From Synechococcus sp. CO36386bin_37 (GTDB lineage Bacteria; Cyanobacteriota; Cyanobacteriia; PCC-6307; Cyanobiaceae), in assembly GCA_011525445.1 (NCBI GenBank), contig WTGE01000128.1:1-35723 (forward strand): a stretch of 35,723 nt of DNA. The letters are read 5' to 3'. Under the pieces are notes generated by a model. The model was not told the DNA's origin. It did no database searches and was given only the letters and a program-made list of their open reading frames with translations. The translations under genes were made by a program, and so were the position numbers. Shown here piece by piece: positions 23,268 to 31,792 of this stretch. The stretch's first letter is position 1. Every line of letters starts with the position of its first letter.

Positions 23268-24809
23268 ATGAGCATCCAAATCCCCACAAGGACTTTTCTT
23301 GAGAACAAGAAGCTTAATAAAATCGAGCAGAACAAAGCAGCGAAGGACGGTCTTCAAGTTGGAAGTGAAATAGAAGAGTTTGCAAGGATTGGCTGGGAAC
23401 AAGTTGACGAGACTGATCTTCAACTTCGTCTCAAATGGTATGGAATGTTTTGGAGACCCAAAACACCGGGAAAGTTCATGCTTCGCCTACGTGTCCCCAA
23501 CGGGATCCTCAATCATGAACAACTTCGTGTAGTCGCCTCTATTGTTGAGCGTTATGGAGAAAACGGAAGTTGTGATATCACAACGCGTCAGAACCTCCAA
23601 TTAAGAGGTGTTTTATTGGATGATCTTCCTGCCATTTTAAAGAGACTTAAGGATGTTGGGCTCAGCTCCATCCAATCAGGCTTCGACAACCCTAGAAATG
23701 TAACTGGCAATCCGTTGGCAGGGATTGATCCTCACGAAATCATTGATACTCGCCCATTCACATTAGAACTTCAGAATTTTCTGACCAATAACTGTCAAGG
23801 CAATCCCGAATATTCAAATCTTCCTCGTAAATGGAACACAGCTGTCGCAGGCTCTAAAGATAATTTTCTACTCCATAATGATATCGTTTTTCATCCCGTC
23901 GAACGAAATGGCGTCATGGGTTTTGGCGTTTGGGTCGGAGGAATTCTCTCCTCACAAATGAATGCTTATGCCATTCCCTTAAATGCATGGATCAAGCAAG
24001 ATGAGATCTGCAAAATGACAGATTGTGTGATTCGCTTGTGGCGTGATAATGGTGAACGTGACAAGCGACCCAAGGGACGCTTTCGCATGTATCTTGACCA
24101 GCTTGGGGTCGATGTTTTTCGAAACAAAGTACAAGAACTTTTTGGTCCATTAGTTGAAGATCCAGGATCAGTTTTTGACTCCAATCCAAGATCCCATTAT
24201 GGAATTCACTCTCAAAAACAACCTAATCAAAATTTTGCTGGCATTCATATCAATGTTGGACGTCTGACGGCAACAGATTTACATGACATAGCTACCGCCA
24301 GTGTTCAATACGGCAGCGGTGAGGTGCGCCTCACTGAAGACCAAAACATTATTTTTGTTGGCATATCAGATAGCAAAGTAGAGTCCTTCGAATCTGACCC
24401 CCTGCTACAACGCTTTCCTTTACATCCCAGCACGATAGCTGCGGGGACAGTTTCATGTACAGGCAATACTTATTGCAGTTTTGGTCTTACAAATACAAAA
24501 GATCAAGCTATTGCCGTAGCTAAACAGTTGGATGCTGATCTTGAGTTACCAAACGAACTTAAGATTCATTGGACTGGTTGCCCCAATACCTGCGGTCAAG
24601 CCTTCATGGGCGCGATTGGTCTGACTGGCACGAAAGCAAAAAACAGTGAGGGAGAAATGGGCGAAGGATATACATTAAGTGTAGGCGGTTCCCAAGGAAG
24701 CAATCCACAGATCGGTGAAGTCCAACAAAAAGCAATTCCTGCAGAAGAGATCAAAGATGTATTGAAAAAAGTTCTGATTGACCAATTCGGAGCCAAACCT
24801 CGACTTTAG
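23268..24809 (+). CDS. nirA: Ferredoxin-nitrite reductase
   Basis: A 513-aa siroheme and 4Fe-4S enzyme that reduces nitrite to ammonium with six electrons from ferredoxin. The cluster/siroheme cysteines are visible as CTGNTYC (Cys397, Cys403) and CPNTC (Cys438, Cys442). The two ferredoxin-like halves include GSCDITTRQNLQLRG and GEVRLTEDQNIIF. The length is right for the cyanobacterial NirA family. It has its own NtcA-type promoter. The gene uses more AT-rich codons than narB and moeA. It is followed by a small ORF and a nitrite/formate-family channel, and preceded by siroheme genes on the other strand. Confidence 0.97.
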   Translation: MSIQIPTRTFLENKKLNKIEQNKAAKDGLQVGSEIEEFARIGWEQVDETDLQLRLKWYGMFWRPKTPGKFMLRLRVPNGILNHEQLRVVASIVERYGENGSCDITTRQNLQLRGVLLDDLPAILKRLKDVGLSSIQSGFDNPRNVTGNPLAGIDPHEIIDTRPFTLELQNFLTNNCQGNPEYSNLPRKWNTAVAGSKDNFLLHNDIVFHPVERNGVMGFGVWVGGILSSQMNAYAIPLNAWIKQDEICKMTDCVIRLWRDNGERDKRPKGRFRMYLDQLGVDVFRNKVQELFGPLVEDPGSVFDSNPRSHYGIHSQKQPNQNFAGIHINVGRLTATDLHDIATASVQYGSGEVRLTEDQNIIFVGISDSKVESFESDPLLQRFPLHPSTIAAGTVSCTGNTYCSFGLTNTKDQAIAVAKQLDADLELPNELKIHWTGCPNTCGQAFMGAIGLTGTKAKNSEGEMGEGYTLSVGGSQGSNPQIGEVQQKAIPAEEIKDVLKKVLIDQFGAKPRL

Positions 24810-24902
24810 GTGAATATCGTTTCTCATCATTGATCAAGCACCGTGGCGCTTTGTTTTGAAGCCATGGTCAAATTCATTGAAGAGTTAACAACTTGATTCC
24901 CG

Positions 24903-25037
24903 ATGACTCGCACACCTGATTTTTTCACTCGTTTCATTAATTGGCTGAGTGAAAGTGGTGCTGATAGAGCACCAATTACATCTAATTCTAGCAGTCGAGA
25001 CTTTTTTTCTCGACTTATGAATCGCGTTAGCGGTTAA
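24903..25037 (+). CDS. 44-aa peptide with a duplicated DFFxR motif
   Basis: A 44-aa ORF between nirA and the nitrite channel gene. It contains two copies of an 11-residue motif: DFFTRFINWLS (6-16) and DFFSRLMNRVS (33-43), with the pattern D-F-F-[ST]-R-h-h-N-x-h-S, where h is hydrophobic. Each copy could form a short amphipathic helix. The duplication argues that the frame is translated, although there is no clear ribosome site. I do not recognise a family. A perfect inverted repeat lies in the same stretch. It may be a small regulator or membrane-associated peptide of nitrite use; this is an inference from position alone. Confidence 0.55.
   Translation: MTRTPDFFTRFINWLSESGADRAPITSNSSSRDFFSRLMNRVSG
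24993..25015. repeat. Perfect 8-bp hairpin upstream of the nitrite channel gene
   Basis: AGTCGAGA at 24993-25000 is the exact reverse complement of TCTCGACT at 25008-25015, with a T-rich 7-nt loop. It lies inside the 44-aa ORF and about 50 nt before the channel gene. There is no following U-tract, so it is not a standard terminator. It could affect mRNA processing between nirA and the channel gene. Confidence 0.5.
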
Positions 25038-25065
25038 TTTCGTCCTCTTCCCAAAAGATTCAACT

Positions 25066-25977
25066 ATGAGTGCAACAGCGTCCCAAATGGACTATGTCTT
25101 ACCTAACGAACTCGTCGATGGCATGATTGCCGCCGGCGGGAAAAAAGCGACCGTAAGTGTCAAGAACCTCCTCATTCGTGGCTTTTATTCCGGCGCCATT
25201 CTTGGTCTAGCTGTGATCCTTGCCCTCACAGTTGGACTCAAGAGCGGTCAACCTTGGTTGGGCTCTTTGCTCTTCCCCTTTGGCTTCGCCAGCATCGTGC
25301 TGTTCGGCATGGAGCTGGTGACTGGTAATTTCGCTCTATTGCCGATGGCTACTTGGGCGGGCAAAAGCACCTGGGGGGCTACGTTTCGCAATTGGGGATG
25401 GGTCTGGCTCGGCAACTGGATCGGCACTGCCGTGGTTGCTTTGCTGATGGCAATCAGCCTGACCAGTGGAGGAACAGTGGAGCCCGCCTCCGCTGCTGAT
25501 GGTGGTGGAATGTGGCAACAGGTGGCTGCCAAGATCATCGCCCTCAATAAAACCAATGTTGTGACCAAGTATGAAAACCTTCAATCCATGGGGTTCTTCT
25601 TAGCCTTCCTGCGTGGATTGATCGCGAACTGGTTGGTTTGTCTTGGTGTGACCATGGCCCTGGTCAGTAAAAGCGTTCCTGGAAAGATCTTGGCCTGCTG
25701 GCTGCCAATCACTGCATTCCAATCGATGGGCATGGAGCACATCGTGGTCAATCAGTTTCTGCATACCGCTGGCCCAATCCTGGGGTCAGGCGTGGGCTTT
25801 GGTCAGGTGATTTTCTGGAACTTCCTGCCTGTCACCCTCGGGAACATCGTTGGTGGCATGGTGTTCATTGGAATGCTGTTTTACAGCACCCATCGCACCA
25901 AAATTGCGGACGTACTCCCAACAGAGCATGATGAAAAGCTGGAACGCGAACTGGCCGCAGAACTTGGTGCCCGCTGA
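25066..25977 (+). CDS. Formate/nitrite transporter family channel (FocA/NirC type)
   Basis: A 303-aa inner-membrane protein of the FNT family, expected to move nitrite or formate. About six hydrophobic helices are visible. LLIRGFYSGAILGLAVILAL, GMELVTGNFALLPMA and NWLVCLGVTMAL are characteristic FNT segments, the second holding the TGN-type motif of the pore. Adjacent to nirA, nitrite uptake is the most likely role. A Gly/Ala-rich loop near residues 140-150 is a lineage feature. It ends 11 nt before the HEAT-like gene, so the two are probably co-transcribed. Confidence 0.92.
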   Translation: MSATASQMDYVLPNELVDGMIAAGGKKATVSVKNLLIRGFYSGAILGLAVILALTVGLKSGQPWLGSLLFPFGFASIVLFGMELVTGNFALLPMATWAGKSTWGATFRNWGWVWLGNWIGTAVVALLMAISLTSGGTVEPASAADGGGMWQQVAAKIIALNKTNVVTKYENLQSMGFFLAFLRGLIANWLVCLGVTMALVSKSVPGKILACWLPITAFQSMGMEHIVVNQFLHTAGPILGSGVGFGQVIFWNFLPVTLGNIVGGMVFIGMLFYSTHRTKIADVLPTEHDEKLERELAAELGAR

Positions 25978-25988
25978 TTCAAACCTTC

Positions 25989-26702
25989 ATGAGTGCCACT
26001 GACGAAGCCATTCTCTGGGATCGGCTCTCTAACGCACGCAGGGTTCCTCTGAATCCAGTCTGGCTGGGAGAAGTTTATTCTCCTGGCCTTTCTTCTGAGC
26101 TCCGCTTCGCGATTACTGAACGTCTAGGGATGTTCGCCGAATCAGGTTGGCCAATCATCAAGAACCTCACCAAACAGTATGGAGTCCTACCCGAATTCAT
26201 TCATGCAGCTGGTCTATGCCATCAATCCGAGGCAAGAGATTGGTTACTCGAACAGCTCAAGACAACCAAGAATCCAGATGCCCCTTTACTGAACGCCCTG
26301 AGCTGCTGGGGCGCCGAACTCACGATTTCTCAATTGGATTGCATTCTGCGACTTCCAGGCCAAGCGGAACGACTCGCCGCGTTGAACCTACTGAGTTTTA
26401 AATCACATCAATTAACGGCCTCAGAATTATTATATTTGTGCGAAAACATTCTTGAAGATTGGCGGGATCCTGTTGTCATCGCTTGCATACGCGTCCTGCA
26501 AAGGCGAAACGAACAGGAAATTAGTGACCGAATAACCAAAATTGTCCTTGAGGGATCAGATTTAGTGGCTCAAACCGCCTTGAAAGCTTTGGGATGTATG
26601 GTCACAGCACATAGCAAAAATTCGTTGAGGGCCTTAAGTGTGCAACTGGCAGACTCAGAGCGACGTAAACAAGCACTTCAACAACTCCAACAGCAATTCT
26701 GA
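25989..26702 (+). CDS. HEAT-repeat-like protein linked to nitrite assimilation
   Basis: A 237-aa helical protein made of repeated helix pairs that resemble HEAT repeats, for example at residues 60-130 (EARDWLLEQLKT, LLNALSCWGAELT) and 150-220 (LVAQTALKALGCMV). No catalytic motif is visible. It follows the FNT gene by 11 nt and precedes a terminator that belongs to cynS. HEAT-type proteins near nirA could help cofactor insertion or protein assembly; a gene called nirB is needed for full nitrite reductase activity in a freshwater Synechococcus, but I cannot confirm homology. Treat the function as unknown. Confidence 0.7.
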   Translation: MSATDEAILWDRLSNARRVPLNPVWLGEVYSPGLSSELRFAITERLGMFAESGWPIIKNLTKQYGVLPEFIHAAGLCHQSEARDWLLEQLKTTKNPDAPLLNALSCWGAELTISQLDCILRLPGQAERLAALNLLSFKSHQLTASELLYLCENILEDWRDPVVIACIRVLQRRNEQEISDRITKIVLEGSDLVAQTALKALGCMVTAHSKNSLRALSVQLADSERRKQALQQLQQQF

Positions 26703-26709
26703 AACCAAT

Positions 26710-26730
26710 AAAAAACCCGAACAAGTCGGG
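26710..26730 (-). terminator. Intrinsic terminator of cynS
   Basis: CCCGA at 26716-26720 pairs with TCGGG at 26726-26730, loop ACAAG. On the minus strand the hairpin is followed by six T residues (26715-26710), so it terminates cynS. It also lies just behind the convergent HEAT-like gene. Confidence 0.8.
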
Positions 26731-26757
26731 CTCTAAAGATCAATCCTGATCAACAAT

Positions 26758-27237
26758 CTACCATTTCTTATAGGGGAGAAATTTTCCACACATCGTAATT
26801 TCTACCCTGTCCCCTTTAGGGTCTTCAACCTTATCAACATCCAGAGTGAAATCAATTGCGCTCATAATTCCATCACCAAACTTCTCTTGAATCACATCTT
26901 TCAGTGGCATTCCATACACCTGCATAATTTCATAAAACCTGTAAATCAATGGGTCAGTTGGAATCACTGGATCCAGGCTGCCTTTGGTTGGAAACTCCTG
27001 CAGCGCGGCGGTAACCGCTGGATCGAGAGCTAACAATGATGAAAGTCTCTCCGCCTCTTCAGCGGAAGCCGTTGCTTGCCCATAGAACAGTGAGGCAATC
27101 CAGACTTCGTCTAAGCCAAGAGCCTCTTCCAAGTCCGCAAAAGTCATACCCTTAGCCTTTTTCGCCGCCATAAGAGTTGCAGTCAATGTGGACTGTGAAG
27201 GACCGGCCAATGACGGTGCCAAGGCAGAAGTGGTCAT
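26758..27237 (-). CDS. cynS: Cyanase (cyanate hydratase)
   Basis: A 159-aa cyanase that turns cyanate and bicarbonate into ammonia and CO2. The C-terminal catalytic domain contains [11 protein letters not shown] and [13 protein letters not shown], giving the catalytic triad Arg100, Glu103 and Ser126; these are offset by 4 from E. coli Arg96, Glu99 and Ser122. The N-terminal helix-turn-helix-like domain (residues 15-80) is typical. There is no cynABD cyanate transporter next to it, so cyanate would come from internal carbamoyl-phosphate breakdown or from another uptake system. It is convergent with the HEAT-like gene. Confidence 0.96.
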   Translation of the reverse strand: MTTSALAPSLAGPSQSTLTATLMAAKKAKGMTFADLEEALGLDEVWIASLFYGQATASAEEAERLSSLLALDPAVTAALQEFPTKGSLDPVIPTDPLIYRFYEIMQVYGMPLKDVIQEKFGDGIMSAIDFTLDVDKVEDPKGDRVEITMCGKFLPYKKW

Positions 27238-27404
27238 AAAGTTGAAAGAAAAATGTAATGACTAATGATTGGGGATCCTAACGGGATAACCATTCAGTAG
27301 TTCAATAATCATCCTCAAGGATGGGGCCCAAGACTGAAGCATTGACTACCAAATCATCACACGAAATCACCAACAGCAGCATTTGCAACAGAACACATAA
27401 GATC
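27238..27404. other. Intergenic region upstream of cynS
   Basis: A 167-nt divergent spacer between cynS and the small 85-aa gene. I found no GTA-N8-TAC box within one mismatch, although a cynS promoter must be here. No structured RNA was recognised. Confidence 0.3.
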
Positions 27405-27662
27405 ATGCAGTCATATTTATTAAGTCAATCACACGAAGCCAAAAGGCTCGGTCATTTGATGATCCAATCACTAATGAAATTTTTAACTCAACTCATAAGT
27501 ATCGTTAATGCCGTTTTTTCAAATCAAAATTTGATGCGCACGCCAGAAGTGGTGCGTCAAACTTTTCCAAATTTACTGATTGAACGACTTTATTACGCCG
27601 ATGGACGTCAAAATCCTTCTCATCCACTACACGGAAGCTATCTCGGACTAAGTCGAGGCTGA
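27405..27662 (+). CDS. Small conserved-looking protein, 85 aa
   Basis: An 85-aa protein with a C-terminal signature LYYADGRQNPSHPLHG followed by SYLGLS; such 'ADGR..PxHPxHG..TGL' tails recur in small cyanobacterial proteins as I remember them, but no function is assigned. A hydrophobic stretch (residues 22-38) may be a helix. The start is uncertain: ATGs at 27405, 27459 and 27474 are possible and none has a good ribosome site. The open frame runs further upstream to 27321, but that part looks non-coding. It lies between cynS and the TrpD-like gene. Confidence 0.6.
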   Translation: MQSYLLSQSHEAKRLGHLMIQSLMKFLTQLISIVNAVFSNQNLMRTPEVVRQTFPNLLIERLYYADGRQNPSHPLHGSYLGLSRG

Positions 27663-27752
27663 CCCGGACGATCAATCAAAAGCCTTTCAACGACATTCAT
27701 TACCATAGAGAGATAATTCTGCGGAACGACCCCTTCGGTTTTGGTCACACCC

Positions 27753-28826
27753 ATGGCAACCTCTCCTGAAGCCGAAAATCGTGATCGTTTCAAGCAACTG
27801 TTACGCAAAATTGGCAGTGGTGAGCACACCAGCAAGGGTTTAAGTCGCGGCGAAGCGGACGAAGCCCTTGAGCTGATGCTGTGTGGAGGGGCGTCAGATT
27901 TTCAGATCGGCGCTTTCTTGATCGCTCATCGCATTCGACGACCCGAGCCTCAGGAACTGACGGGCATGCTTGATGCCTACAAACGTCTTGGTCCAAGCCT
28001 CCAAAGTGAACCCCGTCAACGTCGACCCGTTTGCTTCGGAATGCCTTTCGATGGTCGCTCCCGCACGGCACCGATTTATCCCTTGACATCGTTGTTGTTG
28101 GTTGGAGCGGGTCAACCGGTGGTCCTCCATGGAGGCAGGCGAATGCCAGTGAAGTTTGGGGTGACTCCAGCCGAACTGTTTTCTTTGCTCGGACTGAACT
28201 TGAGGGGTCTACCCATTGAGGAAGTTCAAGCAGGATTCAACCTGCATGGTCTCGCTCTGATCCATCAACCCGATCACTTTCCTCTGGGCGAAACTTTGAT
28301 TTCAGCTCGGGATGATCTGGGGAAAAGGCCACCTCTGGCCAGTACTGAACTGCTCTGGACTGCACATCAAGGTCAACATCTTCTAGTGAGTGGATTTGTG
28401 CACCCGCCCACAGAAAATCGCGCCTGGCAAGCACTTGAATTAGCTGGTGAAACCGAGGTGGTCACCGTCAAAGGTCTGGAGGGCGGTACGGATTTACCCA
28501 TCAGCAGGGCAGGTATTACAGCTCGAATTCAGTCCTCAAATGAGCCTGAACGACATATCGTTCATCCTCGCGATCATGGCTGTTTTGGACATGACACACC
28601 ATGGACATCCGAGGAAGCCTGGACCATCCAAGCTCAGGATGCACTTCTTGGCAAAGGTCCCATTGCCAATGCCTTGCGATGGAATGCAGGCTGTTATTTC
28701 TGGCTTTGTGGACTCAGCACAACCTTGAAAGACGGCTTGAAACAGGCCCAATCGATGCAAGCGAATGGGGAGGGATTGATCGTGCTAGAGAAACTGATCG
28801 AATGGCGACAAGCGATGAGGAGTTAA
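27753..28826 (+). CDS. Anthranilate phosphoribosyltransferase-like protein (TrpD family)
   Basis: A 357-aa protein with the fold of the glycosyltransferase family 3 / TrpD group: an N-terminal helical domain (about residues 10-75) and an alpha/beta domain. The family's PRPP motif GTGGD is replaced by GMPFDGRSRT, and the KHGNR motif reads LHGGRRM. It is therefore unlikely to be the tryptophan enzyme, and should be read as a TrpD2-like paralogue of unknown substrate. ATG at 27753 is preferred over TTG at 27741. A GATAAT-type -10 lies about 40 nt upstream. It is next to the small 85-aa gene and ppk. Confidence 0.78.
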   Translation: MATSPEAENRDRFKQLLRKIGSGEHTSKGLSRGEADEALELMLCGGASDFQIGAFLIAHRIRRPEPQELTGMLDAYKRLGPSLQSEPRQRRPVCFGMPFDGRSRTAPIYPLTSLLLVGAGQPVVLHGGRRMPVKFGVTPAELFSLLGLNLRGLPIEEVQAGFNLHGLALIHQPDHFPLGETLISARDDLGKRPPLASTELLWTAHQGQHLLVSGFVHPPTENRAWQALELAGETEVVTVKGLEGGTDLPISRAGITARIQSSNEPERHIVHPRDHGCFGHDTPWTSEEAWTIQAQDALLGKGPIANALRWNAGCYFWLCGLSTTLKDGLKQAQSMQANGEGLIVLEKLIEWRQAMRS

Positions 28827-29482
28827 GTCCCGTTCTTATCCGAATCACGTCCACAGATTGAAAGGAGAGTCAACGGCTTTGACATCCTCCCGAATCTTCA
28901 GCTGAGTGAGACTTGACTTTTAGCGATTGCCTGATCGACCGGAATCATTTCGTTATGGCAACCATAAGTGCGCACCTGGTCGACATGCTCAAAGCCACAC
29001 CATCGCTCAGTGTGCTGCACCTCCCTTGATCGAGGCTTTGATTGATCGCAAGGAATACCACCCAGTCTCTGCAACATGTGTGAGTGGTGCTGTTCTGACC
29101 CTGGATTTGCTGATCAACATTCGTTCGTCTGGCCTTAGGCCTCCGTGTGTTTGTTTGTGTCCTTCAACAGCCCTGCCGCCAGCCTGATGCTCGATTTCAA
29201 AAACGATTCACCCGGTATCCAGAACTCGCCAACCCTTCATTTTGAAGCGTTGGAGTCGTGACCACAGTGGTTCAAAGAAAATGAATCGACGCTTTGATCA
29301 GCCACCTTGATTAGTGCAGGAACCTCACACTGCCTGAGCCACCCTTTTCGTTGTTTTGGAGGATCAAGGTGATTTCTCGTGGGCGTGCTCTTGGTGTGCA
29401 GCAATCCGCTACAGCCAACTGCGATGTGACCAACGATTGCTACTTTCGTTTGCGAGCACTGTGCTCAAAGATCAAACCATCC
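28827..29482. other. Largest gene-free stretch, before ppk
   Basis: 656 nt between the TrpD-like gene and ppk. An open frame at 28927-29187 has no recognisable product, and a second one shifts frame around 29030, so a decayed small gene is possible. GGCC-TTA-GGCC at about 29132 is a weak hairpin. A GGAGG ribosome-like site at 29358-29362 precedes GTG 29369, which is in frame with ppk and could be an alternative start. No tRNA or known small RNA was recognised. Confidence 0.4.
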
Positions 29483-31624
29483 ATGAGCAAGACCATGCTT
29501 CCCGAAACTCTTTACATCAATCGGGAACTGAGTTGGATTGCCTTCAATCAGCGCGTCTTGGCGCAAGCACTTGATTCCCGAACCCCCCTTTTGGAGCAGG
29601 CCAAGTTCAGCGCCATTTTCAGCAACAACCTGGATGAGTTTTTCATGGTCCGAGTGGCCTCATTGAAATCACAAGTTGAGGCTGAGATTGATAAGACCAG
29701 CGAGGACGGCCGCACTCCCAGAGAGCAACTCCACGCAATTCGAAACGAGCTCTCACCGCTGTTGGAGGCGCAGCAAAAGCACTATCTGGACCATCTCAGG
29801 GTGGGACTTGAAGGCCATGGCGTTTTCCTCTTCAACTACCAACAGCTGAACGAGGCTCAACGCCACTGGGTGGATCATTTTTTTCAAACAGATATTTTCC
29901 CGGTCTTGACTCCGCTCGCAGTTGATCCAGCCCATCCTTTTCCATTCGTTAGCAACCTCAGCCTCAACGTTGCAGCCTTGATTCATGATCCGGAATCGGG
30001 TCAACGTCAGCTAGCTCGAGTGAAGGTTCCACAGAAAATCCTTCCGCGGTTTGTCTCGATTCCAACCGAACTCAGCGGCCACGAACGCAAGACCTTGCAT
30101 ACAGCAGTCCCCCTTGAACAGGTGATTGCCTTCAATCTCAGCATGCTCTTCCCTGGCATGAGCATTGAAGGCCATTACTTTTTCCGTGTCACAAGAGATG
30201 CAGACCTCGAGCTTCGCGATCTGGAAGCAGACGATCTCATGATCGCAATCGAACAGGGGCTTCGAAAACGTCGGATGGGCGGAGAAGTCGTCCGCTTGGA
30301 AGTGGTCGATGACACACCACAAGATGTCATCGAGATGTTGATGGAAGGAATGTCTGTCGCAGAAGATGACCTCTACAGAGTGCATGGCCCCCTTGGCCTC
30401 GACGATCTTTTCGGCTTGATGAGTCTCCCCTTAACGAACCTCAAAGACGCATCACACACGGGACAAACACCGACTGTCCTGAAACGTGTTCAAAGAAGCA
30501 TGTTGGAAGATGGTTCCATCAAAGAAGAGGAGTTCGAGAGCATTTTTTCGGTCGTACGGCGTCGTGACGTGCTTTTGCATCACCCCTACGACTTATTTTC
30601 AACCTCGGTAGAAGAATTCATCAATCAAGCTGCTGATGATCCATTGGTCATGGGAATTAAAATGACCCTTTATCGAACGTCGAAAGATTCTCCAATCATC
30701 GCAGCACTCATCCGTGCAGCAGAGAATGGGAAACAAGTAATGGCTTTGGTAGAGCTCAAGGCGCGCTTTGATGAAGACAACAACATTCAGTGGGCCAAAC
30801 ATTTGGAGCGCTCGGGAGTGCATGTGGTCTACGGCGTGATTGGTCTAAAAACCCACACCAAGATTGTGTTAGTAGTACGCAAAGAAAAGCAAGGCTTACG
30901 CAGCTATGTTCATATAGGTACAGGCAATTACAACTCCAAAACATCACGCCTTTACACAGATCTCGGTCTCCTATCAGCGCGACCAGAGCTCGGGCAGGAC
31001 CTTGTCGAATTATTTAACTACCTCACTGGCTTTTCAAAACAACAAAGTTTTCGCAAATTACTCGTTGCACCTGTGTCCTTAAGAAAAGGAATGGAAGAGT
31101 TGATTCGACGCGAAATTGACCATGCCAGGCAAGGTGGAGTCGGGATGATCAAAGCGAAAATGAACTCCCTTGTGGATCCTGGAATCATTTCTCTGTTATA
31201 TGAAGCATCGCAGGCTGGAGTCAAAATCCAGTTGATCATCCGGGGAATGTGCAGCCTTTATCCTGAACTTGAAGGGATTAGCGACAACATCAGTGTCGTT
31301 AGCATTATTGGCCGATTTCTAGAACATTCACGGATCTTTTGGTTCAACAACAGCGGAGCACCAGAAGTGTTTATCGGTAGCGCAGACTGGATGCCTCGAA
31401 ATTTGGATCGACGAGTCGAGGCTCTTACTCCCGTTGAAGAGCCAGAACTGAGAACAAGGCTGGAACGACTGCTGGAGCTGTACCTCACTGACAACAGGGG
31501 CGCTTGGGATATGCAAAGTGACGGCACTTTCGTTCAGCGTTACCCCGAGGGAGAGGAAAATAATTCCCAAATCCAGCTCATCGAGGAATGGAAAGAAAGT
31601 GAATTAACGCATTCAATTCGCTAG
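29483..31624 (+). CDS. ppk1: Polyphosphate kinase 1
   Basis: A 713-aa enzyme that polymerises the terminal phosphate of ATP into polyphosphate. The N-terminal LYINRELSWIAFNQRVL and FSNNLDEFFMVRVA are typical. The two catalytic histidines are His458 in GLKTHTKIVLVV (autophosphorylated) and His615 in FLEHSRIFWF; both are offset by exactly 23 from E. coli His435 and His592. ATG at 29483 gives the usual N-terminus. GTG at 29369 has a stronger ribosome site (GGAGG, 6 nt) and would add 38 residues, so the start should be tested. The downstream spacer is rich in inverted repeats. Confidence 0.96.
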   Translation: MSKTMLPETLYINRELSWIAFNQRVLAQALDSRTPLLEQAKFSAIFSNNLDEFFMVRVASLKSQVEAEIDKTSEDGRTPREQLHAIRNELSPLLEAQQKHYLDHLRVGLEGHGVFLFNYQQLNEAQRHWVDHFFQTDIFPVLTPLAVDPAHPFPFVSNLSLNVAALIHDPESGQRQLARVKVPQKILPRFVSIPTELSGHERKTLHTAVPLEQVIAFNLSMLFPGMSIEGHYFFRVTRDADLELRDLEADDLMIAIEQGLRKRRMGGEVVRLEVVDDTPQDVIEMLMEGMSVAEDDLYRVHGPLGLDDLFGLMSLPLTNLKDASHTGQTPTVLKRVQRSMLEDGSIKEEEFESIFSVVRRRDVLLHHPYDLFSTSVEEFINQAADDPLVMGIKMTLYRTSKDSPIIAALIRAAENGKQVMALVELKARFDEDNNIQWAKHLERSGVHVVYGVIGLKTHTKIVLVVRKEKQGLRSYVHIGTGNYNSKTSRLYTDLGLLSARPELGQDLVELFNYLTGFSKQQSFRKLLVAPVSLRKGMEELIRREIDHARQGGVGMIKAKMNSLVDPGIISLLYEASQAGVKIQLIIRGMCSLYPELEGISDNISVVSIIGRFLEHSRIFWFNNSGAPEVFIGSADWMPRNLDRRVEALTPVEEPELRTRLERLLELYLTDNRGAWDMQSDGTFVQRYPEGEENNSQIQLIEEWKESELTHSIR

Positions 31625-31651
31625 AATTATTAAGTTTTTTTGGCTATACAT

Positions 31652-31728
31652 GAAAATAATTTTTTATTTTCTGTATTCCATGACACTAATCTGAGAATTA
31701 GCCAATGAGTTTCTGAATTCCTTCAGAA
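31652..31728. repeat. Three inverted repeats between ppk1 and the sigma factor gene
   Basis: Three separate hairpins lie within 77 nt. GAAAATAA (31652-31659) pairs with TTATTTTC (31664-31671), 8 bp with a TTTT loop. CTAAT (31686-31690) pairs with ATTAG (31697-31701). TTCTGAA (31711-31717) pairs with TTCAGAA (31722-31728), 7 bp with a 4-nt loop. The first may terminate ppk1; the last two lie in the leader of the sigma gene. Confidence 0.6.
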
Positions 31729-31792
31729 TTGCGCCAACATTTTGGCAGAGCAGGTGCTACATTTCGCCCAAATTCGTCAGGAGACCAGGGTG

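Noticed and set aside
28927..29187. 86-codon frame before ppk1
   Set aside because: TTG start, unusual Cys/Pro tail, no recognised family; at most a gene remnant.
29312..29352. Possible Yfr1-like small RNA (CCTCACAC)
   Set aside because: The conserved Yfr1 core is incomplete and no flanking terminator hairpin is visible.
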